Assembly (NCBI GenBank): GCA_007693835.1
Contig: RECW01000136.1
Location: 1 to 55,563, forward strand
Length of the DNA: 55,563 nt
Source of the DNA: Paracoccaceae bacterium
GTDB taxonomy: Bacteria > Pseudomonadota > Alphaproteobacteria > Rhodobacterales > Rhodobacteraceae
Direction: 5' to 3'
Shown: one piece after another, positions 42,900 through 52,909 of the stretch
Layout of the letters: each line of letters begins with the position of its first letter
Position numbering within the stretch: the stretch's first letter is position 1
Translations under genes and position numbers: made by a program
The notes under the pieces: model-generated
Database searches by the model: none
What the model saw: the letters and a program-made list of their open reading frames with translations, nothing else
Told to the model about the DNA's origin: nothing

Positions 42900-43919
42900 T
42901 CAGCCGCCCGTCACGCTCATGTGGCGGGCGACGGCGCCGAAGTCCTCCCGGCGCGAGTAGTCGAAGTCGTGGCCCTTGGGCTTGCGCGCGATGGCGCGGC
43001 GGATCTCGGCGATCAGCGGCGCGTCGTCGGTCGGGTGCTCGCGGAGCGGGGCGCGCAAGTCGGCCTGGTCGTTCTGGCCGAGACACATGTAGAGCGTGCC
43101 GGTGCAGGTCACGCGGACGCGGTTGCAGCCTTCGCAGAAGTTGTGCGTCAGCGGCGTGATGAAGCCGATGCGCTGCCCCGTCTCCTCGACACGGACATAA
43201 CGGGCGGGCCCGCCCGTGCGCAGCGGAATGTCCGTGAGACGCCAGCGCGCCGCCAGCGTCTCGCGCACTTCGCTCACAGGCAGGAACTGGTCGAGCCGGT
43301 CCTCGTTGCCGAGATCGCCCATCGGCATGACTTCGATGAACGTCAGGTCCATCCCCCGCGACCCGCACCATTCGGCGAGCGGAATGATCTCGTCGTCGTT
43401 CGCGCCCTTCAGCGCCACGACGTTGATCTTGACGCGCAGCCCCGCCTCCTGCGCGGCGTCGATCCCGTCGAGCACCTGCGCGAGCCGGCCGCGCCGGGTG
43501 ATCGCCGCGAACTTGGCGTCGTCGAGCGTGTCGAGCGACACGTTCACCCGCTTCACCCCGCAGTCGGCGAGCTGTTTGGCGAAGCGGCGCAGCTGCGAGC
43601 CGTTGGTGGTGAGCGTCAGTTCGTCGAGGCCGCCGCCGGGATGGGCGCCGAGACGCCGGCCCATCGCCTCGAAGAACGTCATGATGTCCCGCCGCACCAG
43701 GGGCTCGCCGCCGGTGATGCGCAGCTTCTTCACGCCGAGGTCGACGAAGGCGCCGCACATCCGCGTCAGCTCCTCGTGGCTGAGCAGGTCGGCCTTCGGC
43801 AGGAAGGTCATCTCCTCCGCCATGCAGTAGACGCAGCGGAAGTCGCACCGGTCGGTCACGCTCACGCGCAGATAGGTGATCGGGCGCGCGAACGGGTCGA
43901 TCAGCGGGGCGCAGGGCAT
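42900..43919 (-). CDS. moaA: GTP 3',8-cyclase MoaA (radical SAM)
   Basis: [68 protein letters not shown]-terminal GG. Confidence 0.97.
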   Translation of the reverse strand: MPCAPLIDPFARPITYLRVSVTDRCDFRCVYCMAEEMTFLPKADLLSHEELTRMCGAFVDLGVKKLRITGGEPLVRRDIMTFFEAMGRRLGAHPGGGLDELTLTTNGSQLRRFAKQLADCGVKRVNVSLDTLDDAKFAAITRRGRLAQVLDGIDAAQEAGLRVKINVVALKGANDDEIIPLAEWCGSRGMDLTFIEVMPMGDLGNEDRLDQFLPVSEVRETLAARWRLTDIPLRTGGPARYVRVEETGQRIGFITPLTHNFCEGCNRVRVTCTGTLYMCLGQNDQADLRAPLREHPTDDAPLIAEIRRAIARKPKGHDFDYSRREDFGAVARHMSVTGG

Positions 43920-43981
43920 GAGACGTCCTCCCGAAGCTTTTGCCCGACCTTAAGTCCGACTGCTTCGGTAGGCAATCCGCC

Positions 43982-45169
43982 TCAGGCCGCCTCGACGTGG
44001 CCGTAGAGCCAGTCGAGCCGGGAGAGCGCGAACCGCGGCGCGAGGCGCGCGCCGAGCGCGATCGGCGCATAGCGGAAGAAGCGGTCGACGAGGCCGGTGG
44101 CGTGGAACAGCCGGGCGTTGGCCTGCGCCGCGGCCTGCACCCGCGTCGCGCGCGGCCGGCGGGCGATCTCGTAGGCGCGGAACGCCGCGGCGGGGTCGTC
44201 GGCCTGAGGCAGCAGCCGCGCGAGCGCCGCGCCGTCCTCGAAAGCCTGCACCGCGCCCTGCGCCATGAACGGCAGCATCGGGTGGCAGGCGTCGCCCATC
44301 AGCGCCACGCGGCCCGAAGACCAGGCCGGCGGCGCAGGTCGGTCGAACAGGCCCCACAGCAGGCAGGTCTCCGCCGCCGCCAGCACGTCGGTCGCGCCCG
44401 GCCGCCATCCGGCGAAGGCGGCGCGGACATCGGCGGGGTCGCCCTTCTGCGACCAGTCCTCGGCCCGCCACTCGGACCGCTCCTCGACGGCGACGAAGTT
44501 CACGAGGTCGCCGCGGCGGAGGTAATAGGTCACGAGATGGCGCCCCGGCCCGACCCAGACCGTGGCGGTGGGATGCACGGTTCCGGGTCGCAGCGCCGCG
44601 CGCGGCACGGTCCCGCGCCAGGCGACCTGCCCGGTGAAGCGCGGCTCGACGGGGCCGAACAGCGCCGTGCGCACGGTGGAGCGCACGCCGTCGGCGCCGA
44701 TCACGACGTCGGCCTCGACGGCCTCGCCGCCCTCGAGCAGCAGCGCCGCGCCGGTCGGCGTCTGCCCGACGCCCGTCACGGCCGCGCCGAGCCGGATGGC
44801 GGCGCCGGCGTTCCGGGCGGCCGCTTCGACCGCCGCGAGCAGATCGGCGCGGTGAACCTGGAGATAGGGCGCGCCCCAGCGCGCCTCGGCCACCGCGCCG
44901 AGCGGCAGATGGAGCACCGTGGCGCCGCTGACGCCGAGGCGGATCTCGGCCGCCTCGGGCTGGAACGCGGCGGCCTCGACCGCCGTCAGCGCCCCGATGC
45001 GCGCCAGCAGCCGCGCGCCGTTGGGGCTGATCTGGATCCCCGCACCCGCTTCGCCGAGCGCCGCCGCGCGCTCGACCACGACGACCTCGACCCCGCGCCG
45101 CGCCAGCGCCGCCGCGGCGTAAAGCCCGGCGAGGCCGGCCCCGGCGATGGCGATCCTGCGCGGCTTCAT
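43982..45169 (-). CDS. FAD-dependent monooxygenase (UbiH/salicylate hydroxylase-like)
   Basis: IAIAGAGLAGLYAAAALARRGVEVVVVERAAALGEAGAGIQISPNGARLL, DVVIGADGVRSTVRTALFG, ALMGDACHPMLPFMAQGAVQAFEDGAAL. Confidence 0.92.
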   Translation of the reverse strand: MKPRRIAIAGAGLAGLYAAAALARRGVEVVVVERAAALGEAGAGIQISPNGARLLARIGALTAVEAAAFQPEAAEIRLGVSGATVLHLPLGAVAEARWGAPYLQVHRADLLAAVEAAARNAGAAIRLGAAVTGVGQTPTGAALLLEGGEAVEADVVIGADGVRSTVRTALFGPVEPRFTGQVAWRGTVPRAALRPGTVHPTATVWVGPGRHLVTYYLRRGDLVNFVAVEERSEWRAEDWSQKGDPADVRAAFAGWRPGATDVLAAAETCLLWGLFDRPAPPAWSSGRVALMGDACHPMLPFMAQGAVQAFEDGAALARLLPQADDPAAAFRAYEIARRPRATRVQAAAQANARLFHATGLVDRFFRYAPIALGARLAPRFALSRLDWLYGHVEAA

Positions 45170-45235
45170 TCCGCCGTCCTCCTGCGTTGCGCCGCCGGGG
45201 TATGCCCCGGATCGCCCGCCGGGGGCAACGACCGT

Positions 45236-46294
45236 TCAGCCGGCCTCCGGGTCGGGATCGAACAGCGTCGGTTGCCCCGCTCGGGAAGGACCGGGCAGCC
45301 CGATATGCGTCCAGGCGCGGTGGGCCAGCATCCGCCCGCGCGGCGTGCGCTGGATGAACCCCTGCTGGAGCAGGAAGGGTTCGATCACCTCCTCGATGGC
45401 GTCGCGCGCCTCGGAAAGCGCGGCGGCGATGGTCTCGACGCCCACCGGCCCCCCCTCGTAGGCCTCCGCGAGCAGCAGCAGATAGCGCCGGTCCGCGCCG
45501 TCGAGCCCGGCGGCGTCGACGCCGAGCCGCGTCAGCGCCCGGTCGGCGAGCGCGCGCGTCACCCGCCCGTCGCCCTCCATCACGGCGAAGTCGGCGACCC
45601 GGCGGAGCAGCCGCCCCGCCACGCGCGGCGTGCCGCGGGCGCGGCGCGCGATCTCCTCGGCGCCGTCCGGATCGGCGGGCGCGCCCATAAGCCGGGCGGC
45701 GCGGTCGACGATCCGGGTGAGTTCCCCCACGGTGTAGAAGTCGAGCCGGACGGGGATCCCGAAACGGTCGCGCAGCGGCGTGGTCAGCAGCCCGAGCCGC
45801 GTGGTGGCCCCCACCAGCGTGAACGGCGGCAGGTCGATGCGCACCGATCGCGCCCCCGGCCCCTCCCCGATCACCAGATCCAGCGCGAAGTCCTCGAGCG
45901 CGGGATAGAGAATCTCCTCCACCGCCGGGTTCAGCCGGTGGATCTCGTCGATGAACAGCACGTCGCGGGCTTCGAGGTTGGTGAGGATCGCCGCGAGATC
46001 CCCCGCCCGCGCGATCACCGGCCCCGACGTCATGCGGAAGCCGACGCCGAGCTCGCGCGCCATGATCTGCGCGAGCGTGGTCTTGCCGAGGCCGGGGGGC
46101 CCGTGCAGCAGCACATGGTCGAGCGCCTCGCCGCGCTTGCGGGCGGCGCCGACGAAGACGCGCAGGTTCGCCTTCGCCGCCTCCTGGCCCACGAAGGCGT
46201 CGAGCGTCTCGGGGCGGAGCGCGCGGTCGGCGGCCTCGGTCGCGTCCTCCGGGCGCGGATCGGCGCGCAGCAGCGGGTCGGGGGCGGCGGTCAT
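45236..46294 (-). CDS. ruvB: Holliday junction branch migration DNA helicase RuvB
   Basis: [81 protein letters not shown]. Confidence 0.97.
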   Translation of the reverse strand: MTAAPDPLLRADPRPEDATEAADRALRPETLDAFVGQEAAKANLRVFVGAARKRGEALDHVLLHGPPGLGKTTLAQIMARELGVGFRMTSGPVIARAGDLAAILTNLEARDVLFIDEIHRLNPAVEEILYPALEDFALDLVIGEGPGARSVRIDLPPFTLVGATTRLGLLTTPLRDRFGIPVRLDFYTVGELTRIVDRAARLMGAPADPDGAEEIARRARGTPRVAGRLLRRVADFAVMEGDGRVTRALADRALTRLGVDAAGLDGADRRYLLLLAEAYEGGPVGVETIAAALSEARDAIEEVIEPFLLQQGFIQRTPRGRMLAHRAWTHIGLPGPSRAGQPTLFDPDPEAG

Positions 46295-46980
46295 GCGCCG
46301 CCCGCCGCCCGCGCGCCGAGCGCCTTGAGCGCGGCGCGGATCAGCGCGCCGGCGTCGGCCGCCCCGCCCTCGGCCGCCGCCGCCACGGCCTGCGCCGCCT
46401 CGCCGTCGGCGTAGCCGAGATTGCCCAGCGCCGAGAGCGCGTCGGCCATCGCCGCCGCCTGCGCCTCGTCGCGCCGCGGCGCTTCGGTCTCCGCCCCGTT
46501 CGTCCGGTCGCGCGCCGGGGCGCCGGTCTGCGACGCGTCCGGCGCGGCGGGCCGCGCCGCCCGCGCGCCGAGCGCCATCACCGCCGGCGCCTTGTCGCGC
46601 AGTTCGTTGACGATCCGCGCCGCGAGCTTCGGGCCGACGCCGGGCGCGGCGCGGATCGCCGTCGCGTCGCCGAGCGCCAGCGCGCGGCCCATCTGCTCCG
46701 GACCGAGCGCCCCGAGGATCGCGAGCGACACCCGCGCGCCGACACCCTGCACCGACGTCAGCAGCCTGTGCCACTCGCGTTCGGCCAGGGTCGGGAACCC
46801 GAACAGCGCCATCATGTCCTCGCGCACCACCATCTCGGTGTAGAGCGCGGCCACGTCGCCCGCGCGCAAGCCGCGCAAGGTGCGGCCCGAGCACTGCACC
46901 ACGTAGCCCACGCCCCCAGTCTCGATGAGCGCATGGTCCTCGGCCACGTAGTCGACGCGGCCCGTCAGCTTGCCGATCAC
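46291..46980 (-). CDS. ruvA: Holliday junction branch migration protein RuvA
   Basis: [72 protein letters not shown] start. Confidence 0.95.
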   Translation of the reverse strand: MIGKLTGRVDYVAEDHALIETGGVGYVVQCSGRTLRGLRAGDVAALYTEMVVREDMMALFGFPTLAEREWHRLLTSVQGVGARVSLAILGALGPEQMGRALALGDATAIRAAPGVGPKLAARIVNELRDKAPAVMALGARAARPAAPDASQTGAPARDRTNGAETEAPRRDEAQAAAMADALSALGNLGYADGEAAQAVAAAAEGGAADAGALIRAALKALGARAAGGA

Positions 46981-47468
46981 GACGCGGCTCGCGCGACCAG
47001 CGTCGGCCCGTTGCGATGGGCGCGCACGATCGCGATGGCGAGCGCGTCCCAGGCGTCGTGCACGGTCGCGCGGGCGCCCGGCAGCAGCGCGGCGACCATC
47101 GCGGCGACCTGCCCCTTCTCCGCCCGGCCGACGCCGACGATCGCCTTCTTGATCTCGTTCGGCGCGTATTCCGCAGGCTCGAGCCCCGCCTGCGCCAGCG
47201 CCAGCAGCGCGACGCCCCGGGCCTGCCCCAGCAGCAGCGCGCCCGCGGGATCGGCGTTGACGAAAGTGCGCTCGATGGCGGCGGCGTCCGGCGCATGGGC
47301 GACGATGACGTCGGCGAGGCCCGCGTGCAGCCGGGCCAGTCGGTCGCCGAGCGGCCCGCGGCCTGATTCGCAGACTCCGTTGGCGACGTGGCGCAACCGC
47401 CCCGACATCAGCTCGACCACGCCCCAGCCCATCCGCTTGAGACCCGGATCGACGCCGATGATGCGCAT
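46977..47468 (-). CDS. ruvC: crossover junction endodeoxyribonuclease RuvC
   Basis: [70 protein letters not shown]. Confidence 0.96.
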   Translation of the reverse strand: MRIIGVDPGLKRMGWGVVELMSGRLRHVANGVCESGRGPLGDRLARLHAGLADVIVAHAPDAAAIERTFVNADPAGALLLGQARGVALLALAQAGLEPAEYAPNEIKKAIVGVGRAEKGQVAAMVAALLPGARATVHDAWDALAIAIVRAHRNGPTLVARAAS

Positions 47469-47674
47469 GCGCCCTCCCTGCGACACTCCGCGCCGCCAGA
47501 CCTCGCCTAGCACGAACCGCGAACACGCGCCAAGAGGAATGCGGCGTCCCGGTCGTTTTCCGGCGTCCCCGCGTCGCTTTCCCGCTGCTGCGCGCGATCC
47601 GGCCAAACGGTTAAAAACACGCCGGAAAACCCATGCGCGCCGCGCATGGCCGGCCCGCGCCGGCGTCATTTGTG

Positions 47675-47704
47675 GCGCACGAAATCTTAGCCTATCTCGT
47701 GCGC
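47675..47704. promoter_or_regulatory. 8-bp inverted repeat upstream of the DUF1127 gene; candidate operator
   Basis: GCGCACGA (47675-47682) ... TCGTGCGC (47697-47704) with a 14-nt spacer. Confidence 0.35.
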
Positions 47705-47748
47705 AACTGCTCACACGATCATCACTCGCGCCTGTCAGGAGTTCCGCC

Positions 47749-47988
47749 ATGGCCGTCATCGAAACCACCCGTCCCGCTCCCTTCGGCGCCATCTCCGCGT
47801 TCCGGTTCGTCTCCTTCGTCGAGCGCGCCGTCGAAGCGTTCCGCGCCTACTGGGTCGCCGTGCAGACCCGCGACCAGCTCGCCCGCCTGTCGCCGCGCCA
47901 GCTCGCCGACATCGGCCTCGCCGACGCGACCTACTCGCGCCTCGATCTCGACGAGATCGCCCGCTCGCTGGCCGCCAACCGCCGCTGA
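47749..47988 (+). CDS. DUF1127 domain-containing small protein
   Basis: C-terminal YWVAVQTRDQLARLSPRQLADIGLADATYSRLDLDEIARSLAANRR. Confidence 0.9.
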   Translation: MAVIETTRPAPFGAISAFRFVSFVERAVEAFRAYWVAVQTRDQLARLSPRQLADIGLADATYSRLDLDEIARSLAANRR

Positions 47989-48018
47989 GCCTCGCTTCCC
48001 ACGCGCGAGACCACGACC

Positions 48019-48047
48019 GAGCCGCCGCGCCCCCTGCGCGGCGGCTT
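48019..48047 (+). terminator. GC-rich hairpin, possible terminator after the DUF1127 gene
   Basis: GCCGCCGCGC-CCCCT-GCGCGGCGGC perfect 10-bp stem 33 nt after the stop; no strong T tract. Confidence 0.55.
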
Positions 48048-48049
48048 CG

Positions 48050-48919
48050 TCATGTCCGCCGCAGCGTCAGCGCCGTCCAGCCCGCGAGGCGAACCCGGTC
48101 TTCGAGCCGGAAGCCCCACGCGCGATAGACCGCTTCCGTCGCCGGCGCCTGCCGGTCGAGGATCCCGGACAGGATCACCCGCCCCCCCGGCGCCGCGCGC
48201 CGCGCCATGTCGGGCGCGAGGCGCGCCAGCGGCCGGGCGAGGATGTTCGCGAAGATCAGGTCGAACGGCGGCCCCTCGCGCAGCGCCGGCGTGCGGAAGC
48301 CCGGCGCGCAGGCGACGCGCACCAGCGGCCCCATGCGGTTGGCGCGGGCGTTGGCGCGCGCGGTCGCGGTCGCGACCGGGTCGATGTCGGACGCCGTCGC
48401 GGGGCGGCGCCACAGCTTCGCCGCCGCCATCGCCAGCACGCCCGTGCCGCAGCCGACGTCGGCGACGCGGCGCGGCGGCGTCATGCGCCGCGACAGGCGG
48501 TCGAGCGCGATCAGGCAGCCCTGCGTCGTCGCGTGATGGCCGGTGCCGAAGGCCATCGCCGCCTCGATGCGCAGCCCGATCAGGTGCGGCGAAATCCGGT
48601 CGGCGTCATGCTCGCCGTAGACGACGAAGCGGCCCGCGCGCACGGGCGAGAGCTCCCGGCGGACGGCGGCCACCCAATCCCGCTCCGGCAGCTTCGAGAC
48701 GACGAAAGGGCGCGCGCCCCAGGCGGCCGACAGCAAGTCGAGCGCCAGCCCGTCGGGCGGCGCCTGAAAATACCCGCCGACCTCCCAGAGGCCCGAGCCG
48801 TCCTCGATCTCGAACACGCCGACGCCGGTCGGCGCGGGCGAGAGCGCTTCGAGCGCGGCGCCGAGGGCTTCGGCGGCGGCGCGCTCGGGCGCGACGGCGA
48901 GGGCGGTCCAGGTGGGCAT
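48050..48919 (-). CDS. prmA: ribosomal protein L11 methyltransferase
   Basis: MAFGTGHHATTQGCLIALDRLSRR, RVADVGCGTGVLAMAAAKL, DLIFANILARPLARLAPDMARR, GGRVILSGIL. Confidence 0.94.
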   Translation of the reverse strand: MPTWTALAVAPERAAAEALGAALEALSPAPTGVGVFEIEDGSGLWEVGGYFQAPPDGLALDLLSAAWGARPFVVSKLPERDWVAAVRRELSPVRAGRFVVYGEHDADRISPHLIGLRIEAAMAFGTGHHATTQGCLIALDRLSRRMTPPRRVADVGCGTGVLAMAAAKLWRRPATASDIDPVATATARANARANRMGPLVRVACAPGFRTPALREGPPFDLIFANILARPLARLAPDMARRAAPGGRVILSGILDRQAPATEAVYRAWGFRLEDRVRLAGWTALTLRRT

Positions 48920-49092
48920 GGGCGTCTCCGGCGGGGATCGCCCTCGCTCTAGCCGCAGGCGCGGCCCGCGCCAAGCGCCGCAAGCGCAGCGGCGGCGGGC
49001 GCCGTCGCGCTCGGGCGCGAAACGCCTATAAAGGGCCTCCGGCGCGAATCGCGCCGCTCCGCCCGCACGCGACCGCCGAAAGGGACGCCGGC

Positions 49093-50277
49093 ATGTTCGA
49101 AACGCTCCAGACACCGCCGCCCGACAAGATCCTCGCCCTCTCCGCCGCCTTCCGCGCCGACCCGCGGACCGAGAAGCTCGATCTCGGCGTCGGCGTCTAC
49201 AAGGACGAGGCGGGCGAGACGGTCATCCTGAACACCGTCAAGACCGCGGAGCGGAGGCTGCTGGAGACGCAGACCACCAAGACCTATGTCAGCCCCGCCG
49301 GCGACGAGGGGTTCAACGCCGCGATGGCGAAGCTCGTCTTCGGCGACGCCGTCGAGCCCGCCCGTATCGCCGCCGTCCAGACGCCGGGCGGCACCGGCGC
49401 CTGCCGGATGCTCGCCGAACTGGTCGCGCGCGCCGAGCGCGGCGCCACCGTCTGGCTGCCGGAGCCCACCTGGCCCAACCATGCCGGCATCGTGCGGCAG
49501 GCGGGGCTCAGCTTCTCGACCTATCCCTACTTCGACCCCGAGACCCTCGGCGTCGACTGGAAGGGCATGCGGTCGGCCCTCTCGCACGCCGGTCCCGGCG
49601 ACGTCGTCCTGATCCATGGCTGCTGCCACAACCCGACCGGCGCCGACCTCACCGCCGCGCAATGGGGCGACCTGGCGGCGCTGGCGGCCGAGCGCGAATT
49701 CACGCCCTTCATCGACCTCGCCTACCAGGGCTTCGGCGAAGGGCTGGAGGCCGACGTCGCAGGCGTGCGCCTGATGGCGGCGGCCGTGCCCGAACTGTTG
49801 CTGGCCGCGTCGTGCTCGAAGAACTTCGCGCTCTACCGCGAACGGGTGGGCTGCGCGATGGCGCTCGCCGCGACGCCCGAGGCGGCGACGCTCGTGAAGG
49901 AGAGCATGAAGGCGCTGGCCCGCGTGAACCATTCGATGCCGCCGGACCATGGCGCGGCCGTCGTCCGCACCATCCTGGAGGATCCGACGCTGCGCGCCGA
50001 ATGGGAGGCTGAGGTCGCCGCCATGCGGGCGCGGGTGCTCGATCTGCGGGCGGCGCTGGCCGAAGGGCTGCGCGCCCGCCTGAACGACGACCGTTTCGAC
50101 TTTCTGCTCAGCCACAAGGGCATGTTCTCGCGCATCGGCGCCACGCCCGAGCAGGTCGAGCGGCTGCGGGAAGACCACGGCGTCTACATGGTGGGCGACG
50201 GGCGGATCAACGTCGCCGGCCTGAACAAGGCCGGCGTCGCGCGGCTCATCGAGGCGCTGGTCGCCGCGGGCGTCTGA
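49093..50277 (+). CDS. aromatic/aspartate aminotransferase (class I PLP)
   Basis: LDLGVGVYKDEAGETVILNTVKTAER, QTPGGTGACRMLAE, LIHGCCHNPTGADLTAAQW, AASCSKNFALYRERVG. Confidence 0.93.
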   Translation: MFETLQTPPPDKILALSAAFRADPRTEKLDLGVGVYKDEAGETVILNTVKTAERRLLETQTTKTYVSPAGDEGFNAAMAKLVFGDAVEPARIAAVQTPGGTGACRMLAELVARAERGATVWLPEPTWPNHAGIVRQAGLSFSTYPYFDPETLGVDWKGMRSALSHAGPGDVVLIHGCCHNPTGADLTAAQWGDLAALAAEREFTPFIDLAYQGFGEGLEADVAGVRLMAAAVPELLLAASCSKNFALYRERVGCAMALAATPEAATLVKESMKALARVNHSMPPDHGAAVVRTILEDPTLRAEWEAEVAAMRARVLDLRAALAEGLRARLNDDRFDFLLSHKGMFSRIGATPEQVERLREDHGVYMVGDGRINVAGLNKAGVARLIEALVAAGV

Positions 50278-50282
50278 GCCCC

Positions 50283-51029
50283 ATGCCCGGCGACGGCGAG
50301 CGGCCGCCGGGCGGCGGGGCCGCCTTCGAGCAATGGCTCGAAGGGTGGGCCCGCCTCGCCGCGGCGCAGGCCGCCGCCGCCGAAGCCCTCGCCGCCGACC
50401 CCGAGGAGGCCGAAGCCGACCGCCTGTGGCGCGCCGTCGAAGCGCAGTTCGCCCAGTGGCGCGCCGCGGCCCGCGCGGTCGGCGCGCGCGCGCACGGCCC
50501 CGAGGCCGCCGAGACGCTGGCGCGGTTCCTCGACCCCGGCGCGTGGCTGCTGGCGGGCTGCGACGAACTCGACCCGACGCTGACGCGGCTGGTCGCAGGC
50601 CCCGCGCCATCGGACCTCGGCGATTTCGGCCGCGCCGCGCTCGTCGCCGCGCCGGAATGGCCGGCGCTCCGCCGCGCCGCCGCCGGGCGCCGGACGGTGA
50701 TCGCGCGCGCCTGGCGCGAGGTCTTCGCGCGGCTTTCGGCCGAGCAGACCGCAGACCCCGCCCTCGCCTGGCCTGTGGCGGAGCGGCGCTGGCGCGCGGA
50801 GGCCGAAGCCGCGCTGGAAGCCCTGCTGCGCTCCGACGCTTTCGTGGCGGCGCAACGGCGGCTGGTGTCCGCCGCCCTCGCGCTCCGCGCGGCGGAGACG
50901 CGGCTCGTCGAGGCGTTCTGCGAAGCCCGCGCCCTGCCGACCCGCCGCGAGATCGACGACCTGCACCGCACCGTGACCGACCTGCGCCGTGAACTCCGCG
51001 CGCTCAAGCGCGACCTGGGGCGGGAATGA
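50283..51029 (+). CDS. phaE: PhaE-like subunit of class III PHA synthase
   Basis: Ala-rich helical protein ending ALPTRREIDDLHRTVTDLRRELRALKRDL; 4-nt overlap with the phaC-like gene. Confidence 0.72.
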   Translation: MPGDGERPPGGGAAFEQWLEGWARLAAAQAAAAEALAADPEEAEADRLWRAVEAQFAQWRAAARAVGARAHGPEAAETLARFLDPGAWLLAGCDELDPTLTRLVAGPAPSDLGDFGRAALVAAPEWPALRRAAAGRRTVIARAWREVFARLSAEQTADPALAWPVAERRWRAEAEAALEALLRSDAFVAAQRRLVSAALALRAAETRLVEAFCEARALPTRREIDDLHRTVTDLRRELRALKRDLGRE

Positions 51030-52081
51030 CCGCCGGCCTCGACGCGCTCGACCGCGGCGCGGCGTTCTGGGCGGCGGCCGCGGCGCTCGCCCGCGCCCCG
51101 GCGGTCGAGATCGGCGAGACGCCCGCCGACCCGGTGTTCCGCCGCGACAAGACGGTGCTGCGCCGGTATCGCCCGATAGCGGCGGCGTCGGACCGCGCGC
51201 CGGTCGTCATCGTCCACGGCCTCGTCGGCCGGGCGACGATGACCGACCTCGACGCGGACCGCTCGCTGGTCCGCGCCCTGCTCGCGCGCGGCGTCGCGAC
51301 GCATGTCGTCGACTGGGGCCGCCCGAGCCGCGCCGACCGCTTCCTGCGTTTCGAGGATTTCGTCTGCGACCACCTCGCCGCCGTCGTCGCGGCGGTGACG
51401 CGCGCCGAGGGCCGGCGGCCCGCGCTGTTCGGCATCTGCCAAGGCGGGATCTTCGCCCTTTGCCTCGGCGCGCTCGCGCCCGGGGCGGCGGCGGGCCTCG
51501 CGCTCGCGGTGACGCCGGTGGACTTCGACGCGGACGCCGACGCGCCGCTGGTCCGCTGGGCGCGGGCCTTCGGGGCGGCGGAGGTCGAGCGCCTGATCGA
51601 CGCCTTCGGCTATCTGCCCGGCGGCGTGATGGGCGCCGTGTTCCAGGCCCTGACGCCCGCGAAGACGTCGCGCAAATACACGCTCGACCTGCTCGACGTC
51701 GCGCGCGATCCCGGCCGCCTCGCCCTCTTCCTGCGCATGGAGCGCTGGCTGGCCGACCGGCCGGACCATCCGGGCGAGGCGGCGAAGCAACTCGTGATCG
51801 AGCTCTACCAGCGCAACGCGCTGGCGCGGGGCGCCTTCCGGCTGGACGGGGCGCCCGTGCGGCTCTCGGACATCCGGGCGCCTGTCCTCGCCCTCTACGG
51901 CCTGCGCGACCACATCGCGCCGCCCGCCTGCTGCCGCGCGCTCGGGCCGCTGCTCGACCCCGCGACGCCCTACGCCGAGCAGGGGCTCGACGCCGGGCAC
52001 ATCGGCGTCTTCGTCAGCGGCCGGGCGCGCCGGGCGCTGGCCGCCGCCCTGCTCGACTGGCTCGCGACCCTCGGAGACTGA
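51026..52081 (+). CDS. phaC: poly(3-hydroxyalkanoate) synthase, class III-like PhaC
   Basis: PVVIVHGLVGRATMTDLD, FGICQGGIFAL (PhaC-box), LYGLRDHIAPP, LDAGHIGVFVSG; 351 aa. Confidence 0.9.
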   Translation: MTAGLDALDRGAAFWAAAAALARAPAVEIGETPADPVFRRDKTVLRRYRPIAAASDRAPVVIVHGLVGRATMTDLDADRSLVRALLARGVATHVVDWGRPSRADRFLRFEDFVCDHLAAVVAAVTRAEGRRPALFGICQGGIFALCLGALAPGAAAGLALAVTPVDFDADADAPLVRWARAFGAAEVERLIDAFGYLPGGVMGAVFQALTPAKTSRKYTLDLLDVARDPGRLALFLRMERWLADRPDHPGEAAKQLVIELYQRNALARGAFRLDGAPVRLSDIRAPVLALYGLRDHIAPPACCRALGPLLDPATPYAEQGLDAGHIGVFVSGRARRALAAALLDWLATLGD

Positions 52082-52082
52082 C

Positions 52083-52847
52083 ATGCCGCGCTTCGCCGCC
52101 AACCTCTCGTTCCTGTTCACCGAACGCCCGTTCGCCGAGCGCTTCGGCGCCGCGGCCGAAGCCGGGTTCGAGGCGGTGGAGTGCCTGTTTCCCTACGAGC
52201 AGGCGGCCGAGACCACCGCGGCGCTGCTGCGCGCGCACGATCTGACGCTCGCGCTGTTCAACGCCCCGCCGGGCGACTGGGCGGCGGGCGAGCGCGGCCT
52301 TGCGGCCTTGCCCGGCGACGAAGACCGTTTCACCGCCGCTGTCGCCGAGGCCCGCGCCTACGCGGCCGTCGCGCGACCCGGGCGCATCCACCTGATGGCG
52401 GGGCTGGCGGAAGGCCTTGACGCGCGGGCGACCTACGTCGCCAACCTCCGCGGCGCCTGCGCCGCGGCGCCCGACCTCGCCTTCACCGTGGAGCCCATCA
52501 ACGGCCGCGACATGCCCGGCTATCACCTCCGCCGCCTCGCCGACGCGCTGGATGTGATCGAGGCGGTCGGCGCGCCGAATCTCTCGCTCCAGCTCGACCT
52601 CTACCACCGCCAGATCGAGGAGGGCGACGTCACCCGCGCGATCGAAGCCGCCGCGCCGGTGCTCGGCCACGTGCAGGTCGCCGGGGTCCCCGACCGGAAC
52701 GAGCCGGACGGCGGCGAACTCGCCTTCGGCCGCCTGATGGACGCGCTCGACCGTGTGGGCTTCGCGGGCTTCGTCGGCTGCGAATACCGCCCCGCCGGCC
52801 GCACCGAGGACGGCCTCGGCTGGTTCGCGCCCTTCCGCCGGCGCTGA
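52083..52847 (+). CDS. hyi: hydroxypyruvate isomerase family (TIM barrel) protein
   Basis: FAANLSFLFTERPFAERFGAAAEAGFEAVECLFPYE, FTVEPINGRDMPGYHL, LQLDLYHRQIEEGDVTRAI, FVGCEYRP. Confidence 0.88.
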   Translation: MPRFAANLSFLFTERPFAERFGAAAEAGFEAVECLFPYEQAAETTAALLRAHDLTLALFNAPPGDWAAGERGLAALPGDEDRFTAAVAEARAYAAVARPGRIHLMAGLAEGLDARATYVANLRGACAAAPDLAFTVEPINGRDMPGYHLRRLADALDVIEAVGAPNLSLQLDLYHRQIEEGDVTRAIEAAAPVLGHVQVAGVPDRNEPDGGELAFGRLMDALDRVGFAGFVGCEYRPAGRTEDGLGWFAPFRRR

Positions 52848-52909
52848 CGCCGGACTCGCCTTTCGCCCCGCGCGGCCCGATCCTCGCCCCGACGACTCGG
52901 GAGGCGACC

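Noticed and set aside
43920-43981. Possible Moco riboswitch upstream of moaA (CCGAAGC...GCTTCGG arms)
   Set aside because: Only about 60 nt, 7-bp arms with a large loop; too short and lacking the recognised multi-helix architecture.
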